A stretch of DNA of 64,000 nt from Pictodentalium vernedei (lineage: Eukaryota > Mollusca > Scaphopoda > Dentaliida > Dentaliidae). The translations under genes and the position numbers were made by a program. The first letter of the stretch is position 1. Each line of letters starts with the position of its first letter. Shown one piece after another: positions 56,510-64,000 of this stretch. The DNA lies in the NCBI GenBank assembly GCA_031216915.1, contig CM062296.1, positions 450,368,287 through 450,432,286 on the forward strand, read 5' to 3'. The notes below the pieces were generated by a model. It worked only from the letters and a program-made list of their open reading frames with translations. It ran no database searches and was not told where the DNA came from.

Positions 56510-56690
56510 TAAATCTGTGAAGTTCCCATTATCACAGCCACAGGCTCCGGTGCAGTGAGTCTTTTCGTCAAACAGCTACACCATACTGATGCACATTTAT
56601 ACTGGTAGCCACACAAGAGCTTGGAACAGCTGGTAGGGTCCTCCACACATCTTTTAGATGTATCTCCTTAACAGTCTACGGAATATTATT
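56510..56690 (-). other. Possible decayed Cys-rich exon
   Basis: Read on the minus strand, one frame gives KRCVEDPTSCSKLLCGYQYK followed by CASVWCSC, and the next frame gives THCTGACGCDNGNFTDL. Seven cysteines in about 35 codons, then three more after a frame change, suggest a frame-shifted exon of a secreted Cys-rich protein. No family can be named, and chance is not excluded. Confidence 0.25.
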
Positions 56691-57218
56691 CTACTTATTT
56701 TGCGTGACGATGGTTTTTCACTCAGGTCGCAAGCAAATTCCGACTTGAATTGTTCACTCTGCTTATACACAGAAGAAGGGAATCCCGTGTACGCGAGAAT
56801 TTCTGAAGTTCTTTTGTATCATTCATGAACATGTTCTAACCGTGTCGATATTTCTTGGTTATGAACCACACAATCTAGAAACACACTTTTCAGTTCCCGC
56901 GGAGTTCTTTCCATAATCGACATCACTTAGGGGTTCTGGTGCATTCACTTACATGCCGCAACAAATCTTCTTTCCAAACCCTCGAAGATACGATACAATG
57001 TCGCATACAGTTATGTCATATCAAGTTTTTTTACACGCCTGTTCTATGAAATCCCCATCTACAGCAACACTAAGCCGCGTGGAAAATAAAAATCTGTTCC
57101 GCACATGTGTGGAACGGAAACTGTTGACGGATTATTTTATAAAGAAGCGAAATTTCACTGGAATTTTCTACAAATCGTGTACCGCAATTACATTTCAATC
57201 CCTAGCGATAGCTAAAAG
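56691..57218. other. No gene recognised
   Basis: A 103-codon plus-strand ORF (56953-57264) ends inside the hairpin to its right and has no known motif. Confidence 0.35.
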
Positions 57219-57288
57219 TCGTCCCCTGAATTCCAATGTGTTCTATGTGCCAGTAGGCACATAGAACACATTAGAACTCAGAGGACGA
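57219..57288. repeat. Hairpin, about 33-bp arms
   Basis: TCGTCCCCTGAATTCCAATG and GTGTTCTATGTGCC at the left pair with GGCACATAGAACAC and ATTAGAACTCAGAGGACGA at the right, around AGTA. Confidence 0.85.
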
Positions 57289-57410
57289 AAGAGTAACACA
57301 GGTTCCCATCGCAAGGTTGGTTGGCGACAAATTGTGTTCTTTTTGGTAATTTTATCAAATAAATTGTTGAGTGTTCTTCTAATAATTGTTTTATAGACGC
57401 GAAGGCGTGT

Positions 57411-57545
57411 AATAAACACAGAACGACACGCGTGTGTGAATGGGTTAATCGTTATGACACTTGTGGCCTCTCGTTCTATCCTTCCTAGCTGGCACTCGTG
57501 CCATATCGATTATCCCATTCACACACGCGCGTCGTTCTGTGTATT
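57411..57545. repeat. Palindrome, about 50-bp arms
   Basis: AATAAACACAGAACGACACG at the left and CGTCGTTCTGTGTATTT at the right, with GTGTGTGAATGGGTTAATCG and its complement inside. It shares its terminus with the palindrome at 1499-1675. The half-sequence AATAAACACAGAAGACGAAG at 60313 may be a third, one-armed member. Confidence 0.85.
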
Positions 57546-58011
57546 TCCGGCACAGTTATTGATAGATGTAACATGCACAGGGTATAATAGTGAAGTACGT
57601 TTCTGAGAGAATCGGATATCTTTCATATCCCATCCGCTCATTCTAAGAGGAAGCAGATCATCGTTAACAGAGCATTGGTATGGTTACTCGCCTCTGCCAG
57701 TCTGATAACCGCATGACAAAGTTTCAATTGCATACATGATGAGACGAGTATTGGCCTCATCATGATTAACATGTAGATTAGGATCCTCGCGTCTAGTCAA
57801 TATGTCGATGTGGTGCCGGTGACACTGTCTAATCTGTACGAGGGCACCATCTCCCATTCCGCTTTCAATTCTTGTTCCACAACGAGAATGATATCTGACA
57901 TGAATGTAGTTAAATCAGCCTTTACGTAACCAGGGTAAAACATCGAACATCGTGTTCTGCGAAAGGCCCCTTTTTATTTTCCTTACTTTGGTTGTTTCTA
58001 ATAAGCATTTA
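57546..58011. other. No gene recognised
   Basis: Unassigned. GTTAACAGAGC to CTAGTCAATATG contains no frame of interest. Confidence 0.4.
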
Positions 58012-58528
58012 TATCTTACCTCCTACAAGTATCTGGGAATTTCATTGGTTCAAAGACGTCACATGCAGACTGCACATAAAACCACATACTGCCTGTCAAC
58101 ATCAATATACGCTGACAGCTATGGGTAATCTCCCCTTTGTTCATTGATTATTCAAAATGGCGGCAGCCGATAAACGCTTCAAGTAGTGAAAGACTGAGTG
58201 TTGGGAGCCCATATTTGGTCTGAAGTGCAGGTTAGGCAACTTAAAAAGCTTCATATTCTGTGGATGTGTGTCATGTTACCTGCGAAATGAAACTGTTTGG
58301 TATGTATACATTTGCCTTGTTACAATTTATGGGAGAGTGCCTACAGGCACTCTCCCATCAATTGTAACAAGGCAAAGACACGTGAACACATTTTGAGAAT
58401 TCTCTCATTTAATTTTAATCGCTGTTGTTATTAGTTCTGTGCATCGATGCAGCAGTCGGTAAGATATATTCGTTTTACAGTTTGTTGGTGGCCTAATATT
58501 GTATATATGGTGTCAGTTAGTTCCATAT
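58012..58528. mobile_element. Repeat family H, copy 2 (~517 bp)
   Basis: Direct-orientation copy of 33032-33538, by eye well over 90 percent identical outside the central hairpin. The hairpin here is complete (ACAATTTATGGGAGAGTGCC and complement around TACA), whereas it is shortened in copy 1. Confidence 0.82.
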
Positions 58529-58615
58529 GGGACTCGAGTTTAATTTACAAAGTCATACTAATGATGAACTTCAACAGAAAACATTTAACTAAAAGGGATT
58601 GATTTTGGTATAATG

Positions 58616-58830
58616 TACAGTACAGTCGCCGTGGACTGGTCGTAATCCACGCGTAGGCAGTGATGCCCACACATGACTTTAGTAGGTAATAAAAATCATC
58701 ATTGGTCAAATTTTAATTAATGATTATTCCTTTAATTTGTGTTTAGAATCTAATACTATTGCGTCGGTGTAAATGCTACCCACCACACGGAAAGAGATCA
58801 GACCATGGCGGCCGTAGTGTACTTCAAGTT
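58616..58830. mobile_element. MITE family B, copy 3
   Basis: TACAGTACAGTCGCCGTGGA, CTGGTCGTAATCCACGCGTA and AGTGATGCCCACACATGACT, then the AT-rich centre and CTACCCACCACACGG. The right end is more diverged than the left. Confidence 0.78.
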
Positions 58831-60408
58831 GTTTTTTCTGTGCAGAGAAAACCGTAGCGTTTCGGTGGTAATTTATTGAATTTTACGGAAAGCCGGGAAG
58901 ACGATTGTACTGTCCTCAAAATGGCATGTGTTCCACATGCCACTCATCAATGTCAATATTGTCTGCAGATTAAACGTTTCTTGATGCCTTCAGATATCCA
59001 GTGTGTGATAAAATGAGTTTTTGACAGTATATTGGGGGTGGGAATGTCCATGGATACCGGGCCTTTGCTCCATTTTTGGAGAGGGTTGGACGAATATTGT
59101 TTCTTAAGTGGAAATATTAAGTCTCAGCGTTTATTTTGCATAGAATTGGTCGTAGAAACATATAGGGTCATGTTTCATCTATATCCCTAGGTTTTGACGA
59201 ATGTTGGAAGCTTTATGAAAATATTAAAATTTTAGGATTAGATGAACTTGTTTAATTTTTCGAAGCAGCTTATCAAATTACGCCCGACCTTGTGATCAAT
59301 TCCGATTTTTCAAATGATATTCTGTAATATTTTTTTTTCTGTGAATTTGCGATGGTGTAGCAAACATTTGGTCTTATATGTCCGTTCAGTTTTGAATCGA
59401 GGTCAGAATCATTGCAACTTTGCTTAAAAATAGAGTTTTCACTGGAAAAAACATGCGTGTCAATCGGAATTCGTTTATCATAGCACCAGTGTCTCCGGAA
59501 TTGTGACCAAAACAGAGGCAATTTTATGAATACCGCAATAAATGTAATGCGCATAGCGTGAAACGTACCTGTACGTAAATAAATAACTGAATGACCTTAA
59601 CCCTTTCACTGCCACCCCCTCGTTATCCATAGACTGAGTACCTCTATGTATGCCTGTATTCGAGAAAGTTTAATACTATTTATGACATGCTTGATACTCT
59701 ATCATACTCTTTGAATCCTATCTAACAATCAATCAGATGGTAGGTTTCATCTTCACACACCAGAACGTACAGATAATCGTTATAAAATTCGTGACAATAG
59801 TCGCTTTCGACAACAAAAGTGTTAATGACCCTGAAAATGACCTTTAAAGCTAAAATGCAGATGGGCATCTGGCTTCATTGAGACTAAAACCCCATGTGAT
59901 TTTATATCCAAATGGATGCCTATTATTAACATTGAGAAGCCATCAAACCTTATTCCATGCACAATTTTGCGACACTGGTGTGACATTAGCTGCCCCGGTA
60001 TCACACGAGGAAACTCAATAATCATAACATCCAGAATGTGTCAAAAAACAACCTTTAAAATTCCTGAAAATTTAGTGAATGTCTCGCTTAACATGATTTA
60101 GATTTAGAGTGATTCTCTGCAGTGATCCCAAGCTATCAAGCCACCAATCTAATCCGGTAAGACATTCGAAGCTGTTAAGGTCTGGAAATAGTCAAGCCCA
60201 GAAATGGTCCCTCGCCAACGTTTTGATGCAGAGAGTAAACTATCAGCATGCAAGAACATCAGATTTCTTACGGAATTAGAGTGGTGGCCTTAAAACTTTC
60301 AGTGATCTGTGAAATAAACACAGAAGACGAAGCACACGTGAAACCCGAACTCTAGTGAACTCTCATTTCTTCGGCAGGGGCGGACTGGCAGAAAAAAAGT
60401 TACCGGGA
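58831..60408. other. No gene recognised
   Basis: A 93-codon minus-strand ORF (59273-59554) and overlapping ORFs at 59822-60101 on both strands have no known motif. A small hairpin ATGGCATGTG/CACATGCCA lies at about 58921. Nothing else stands out. Confidence 0.4.
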
Positions 60409-61269
60409 AATGCACCAGACCTACTGTTCCTTGTGGTCGCGGTTCAGTAATGATCTAGGGATGCCTCTCTCATGATTATAAGCTTGAAATGGTGACTGTA
60501 CGTGGGAATCGCAGTGGTCATCAGTTCATCCAGGACATTCTTAATCCGGTTGTTTTGCCTCATTTTGACAACCACCCGGTAGCTACTCTCCCAATATTCG
60601 TGGACGAGAATGCAAGGCCATATCGTTCCCATGTTGTGGGAGCATTCCTCCAGAACAACGCTATTACAAAACTACCTTGGCCTGCAATGAACCCCGATTT
60701 GAATCCCTTAGAACATATCTGTGACTTTCTTGGACGTCGTGCGCAAGCAAGGGATCCGCCTGTATAGAATTTGGCCGACTTGGTAGCTGCATTGTAAGAG
60801 GAGTGGTAGAAGTTGCCTCTGGACCGTATCAGGAGGCTTACTGGTAGCATTAGGAGGAAGGTTCAGGATGTCACCAGGGCACGTGGTGGATACACTCGCT
60901 ACTGACGTTAGACACTGCCATTGTGTTCTGGAGATCACAAGTTACATTTTTTGTCAGTAATTACTGGCATTGTTTCATCATGGACCGTTCCAGCACCATA
61001 CTTGTCGAGAGAACATTTTTCCAGCAAAAACATTAGTGACAGATATATATAATTAGCGCCATTAAAATTCTGCATTTTGTCATCATTGTGTTCGTTCGTT
61101 TGTCATTGTGTTCGTTCGTTTGTCAATATGCCATTCTTTCCGCAAACAATCACTTTTGGCCATCTGAAAGATAGCTTGAAAGTAATGACAGTTTCTTTTA
61201 ACACCCCTGCAAACAACAAAAAAAAACCCAAACAAACAAACCAGGAGGTGCTTAATTACGTTCCAGGTG
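60409..61269 (+). mobile_element. 5'-truncated Tc1/mariner copy
   Basis: Similarity to the 28854 element starts near GCACCAGACCTACTGTTCC and runs to the right end CTTAATTACGTTCCAGGTG, followed by TA. One frame (60489-60767) encodes GHQFIQDILNPVVLPHFDNH, FVDENARPYRSHVVGAFLQN and LPWPAMNPDLNPLEHICDF. From the position of the second catalytic Asp, here Glu (VDEN for DDN), to the Glu of LNPLEH there are 34 residues, the DD34E spacing of Tc1. The DNA-binding half is absent, so it is inactive. Confidence 0.88.
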
Positions 61270-61464
61270 TATATAATGAAAGTGTCAATGACACTGTAGC
61301 TCATCTTGACAAACTTGAACTCGGTAAGTTAAAATTAAAATGGGAAAAGTGAATATCATGGCTCCAATGTTATTTGGTGAAACGTTAGCATAACAGCATT
61401 GTGTGTGCACAACGTCCGAAAAACCCATTCATTTTTAAATGTAAACTCTAAGACTGAATAAAGG

Positions 61465-63180
61465 AAGAATGTTGATACACAAATGCAGTAAGTTCAGACG
61501 TCACTGTAAACGGCAACTGTTTTCACAGAAATGAATGCTAATCGATAGCTGTTATCTCGAGGTCTCGCCTAATGAGCACACCAAGCTAAAAAACAAACCT
61601 ATGATAAATGTGCCCTGTCACAGAAGAAAGTTGATACACAAATACAAAGAATTCAAAGGTTGTTGCTAATAACAACAGTTTTTGAAGGAAATGAAAAGAA
61701 AATCGACAGCTCCTATCTTGGTCACCCTGCATAAGCATACCAAGTTTCAAAACAATCCGATAATGAATGCGCCACCTGAGGCGTGCTAAAGGATGATGCT
61801 ATGCTATAAGTTTGAAGGTCATTGCTGGTGGCAATGTTTTTTTTCATAAAAATTCATAAATATGCCCTGTGGAAGTTGCAAAAGAGATAAGTTGCTGCAC
61901 AAATGAACTACGTTCAAAGGGTGGGGCTAACGACAATATTTTTTTATGGAAATGAAAGACAATCAATAGCTCCCATTTAGAGGTCACCCGAGCAGGCATA
62001 CCAAGTTTTAGAGTGATCCGATCAAAGAGCATGCCAGAAATCAAAATGGATGCCTGACTAAATTAAGTTCGAAGGCTGTTGCCAATGACACCTTATTTTC
62101 ACGAAAATGAACGAAAATTGATAGCTCCCATCTGGAGGTCACTCCAATCAAAGCATACCTAGTTTCAAAGCGATCGGATCATAAATGTGCCCTACAGGGT
62201 GTACCAAAGGGAAATACTGATGCCTAACTAAACTACTTTTAAAGGTGGTTGCTAATGGCAACATGTTTGAACGGAAATGGACGAAAATTGACAGCTCCCA
62301 TCTAGAGGTTAACCTAAACAAGTGTAACAAGTTTCAAAGCGATCAAATCATAAATGTGCGGTGGGGCGTGCCAAATGAATATATTGATGCCTGACTAAAC
62401 TAAGTACAAGAATCATTGCCAGTGGCAACATTTTGTGATGGAAAATCGATCGCTCCCATCTAGAGGTCACCCCAAACAAGTATGCGATTTCAAAGCGATC
62501 CGATCATAAATATGCCCTGTGGTGTGTGACAAAGGGAAACATTTCGATGAAAGTGGATGAAAATAGACAGCTCCCGTCTAGATCTCACCCTAAATAAGCA
62601 CATAAAGTTGCAAAGCGATCTGGTCATAAATGTGCACTACAGGGTGTCCCAAAGTGAAATATTGATACATAACTGTACTAAGTTCAACGAAGGTCGTTGC
62701 CAAAGGAACTATTTAGACAGAAATGGGAGAAAATCGATAGCTCCCATTTAGAGGTCACCCCAAACGCGCATACCTACAATCAAACCGATCCGATCATAAA
62801 TGTGCCCTGTAGAGCGTGCCAAAGGAATCTATGGATGCCTGACTAAACGAAGTTCAAAAGTCGTTGCCAGAGGCAACATTTTTGACAGAAATTGAAGAAA
62901 ATCGATAGCCCCCATCTAGAGGTCACCCAAACAAACATACCAGGTTTCAAAGCAATCCGATCATTAATATTAATGTGCCCTGTCGGGTGTGCCAAAGGGA
63001 AATATTGAGACATGACTATACTAAGTTCAATTGTCGTTGCCAGCTGCAACATTTTTAACAGAAATGGAAGAAAATCGATACCACCCATCTCGAGGTCACC
63101 CCAAATAAGCATACGAAGTTTCAAAGAGACCCGATCATAAATGCGATGCGACCTGTGTGGTGTGCCAAAGGAAATCGTGA
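61465..63180. repeat. Tandem array, unit about 165 bp, ~10 copies
   Basis: A TAGAGGTCACCCCAAAC-type block recurs near 61562, 61722, 61980, 62132, 62302, 62465, 62583, 62751, 62917 and 63092. Each block is followed by GTTTCAAAGCGATCCGATC, AAATGTGCCCTG, a GATGCCTGACTAAACTAAG-type block and GAAAATCGATAGCTCCCAT. Most spacings are 150-175 bp. On the minus strand several units stay open in one frame and share WELSIF, LPLATTF and DRIALKLGM peptides (ORFs 61844-62044, 62148-62330, 62843-63124). No host gene around it explains it. Confidence 0.85.
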
Positions 63181-63390
63181 ACGTACGTACGTACTACGCC
63201 GACGGACGAGAAGTGACAGCAATAGCTTAGCTTCACTTCATCAAGCTGAGCTAAAATTCATAGACCGGATTTGATCCGAGAGTAAATCGTCAATCCGCTT
63301 TTGTTTAGTTAATAAAAAATGATGGTTCATTTAGGTGGCGCATGAACTATAAGACATTAAATGAAAAGACAATAAATAATAATAAAAAAA

Positions 63391-63627
63391 TAACCCTGTG
63401 AACCCTGGTGGTATCTTCCATATCAGTTCAATGACAGCAACTGGAAGATCCATGTTCACTATTTAGTGGTAGACCAATTAATAATTTTAACGTGCAGCCT
63501 TGGGGCTGCACGTTGAAAATATTGATTGGTTTACCACACACATGCACTTAGCATCTATCCTATTTAATGAAATTATGACGTTTTATGTTCCTGGACGTAA
63601 AACCGACGGCTCGTGTTCAAAGGTTTA
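63391..63627. mobile_element. MITE family C, copy 5
   Basis: TAACCCTGTGAACCCTGGTG at the left (first base of TTAA altered) and GTTCAAAGGTTTAA at the right. The central hairpin AACGTGCAGCCTTGGGGCTG continues into CACGTTGAAAATATTGATTG. This is the clearest interior of the family. Confidence 0.85.
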
Positions 63628-63715
63628 AGATTGTTTACTTCTTCCAAATGATGAAGTCTCCTTCGATACATTATACGGAAGCCAGTTCGTTTCGACTCTT
63701 GACATGACGTTGTGG

Positions 63716-64000
63716 TATTTATTTATTATTTGTTTATTTATTTATTGGTGCTTAAGGTCACATATTTCTGCACAATGGCTAGTTGACCACGACAGTTTCG
63801 CGGGTGGAGGAAGCCGGAGTACTCGGAGAGAACCACCGAGCAACGGCGCGCAACTAGCAACTCCCCAACATACTAACTCCACACAAGCAGGGTTAGCACA
63901 ACTTCACCGTGCCCCCGCGGGGGTGGGGGGGGGGGGGGGGAGGGAAGTGTCTTGCCCAGGGACACAAAGCGGTTTCCACAGGTGGAGCTCTCGGCTTGCA
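63716..64000 (-). mobile_element. SINE copy, cut by window end
   Basis: TATTTATTATTTGTTTATTT tail, a subfamily 3' end with CACATATTTCTGCACAATGG, then GGGTGGAGGAAGCCGGAGTA, AACTCCACACAAGCAGGGTT and AGTGTCTTGCCCAGGGACAC, and the start of a head (GGTTTCCACAGGTGGAGCTC). A G-run of about 14 lies at 63926-63940. Confidence 0.82.

Noticed and set aside
61465-63180. CRISPR array
   Set aside because: The units are about 165 bp and diverged throughout, without short identical repeats separated by unique spacers, and the DNA is eukaryotic.

Overview
This looks like nuclear DNA from an animal, most likely a marine invertebrate. The evidence is AT-rich sequence without dense coding, SINEs with tRNA-like or 5S-rRNA-like heads, Tc1/mariner, LINE, Penelope-like and Gypsy relics, and very many hairpin-forming MITEs. 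I cannot place it to phylum. I find no convincing host gene: the longest recognisable reading frames all belong to transposable elements, and the other open frames are short and unrecognised.

Layout. 0-14 kb: MITEs, palindromes and SINE pieces around a well-preserved 1,635-bp element (6264-7898) with 317-bp inverted ends packed with a short repeated motif and a 7-bp target duplication. 15-21.6 kb: an old tandemly duplicated non-coding segment later hit by TTAA-type MITEs, a SINE and palindromes. 24-27.3 kb: a LINE relic whose TCTG-repeat tail abuts a Penelope-like relic. 28.8-30.4 kb: a complete but dead Tc1 element, with a 5'-truncated relative at 60.4-61.3 kb. 31-36 kb: a long TA microsatellite, MITEs and a SINE. 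36.4-42.3 kb: a second LINE of the first type, apparently split in its 3' UTR by a broken Gypsy-type LTR element (37641-42003, 5-bp target duplication). 43-48.7 kb: a third LINE of another clade, lying between inverted copies of a ~350-bp repeat. 49.5-60 kb: SINEs and MITEs, including two SINEs with a 5S-like head. 61.5-63.2 kb: a ~165-bp tandem array.

How the parts relate. The common SINE has one body and at least two promoter heads (tRNA-like and 5S-like), with 10-13 bp target duplications that imply LINE-type insertion. Several MITE families (called A to H below) recur two to five times. Two of them (C and D) have TTAA at their ends and CCCTTT-type termini like piggyBac elements. Nested insertions give relative ages: one SINE sits at the very end of an older family-A MITE, another sits in the 15-21 kb duplication, and the LTR element sits in a LINE.

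The most interesting candidates are the 6264-7898 element, the head-switching SINE, the 165-bp array that keeps a minus-strand frame, and the density of near-perfect hairpins. None is proven to be a new system; all alignments here were done by eye.
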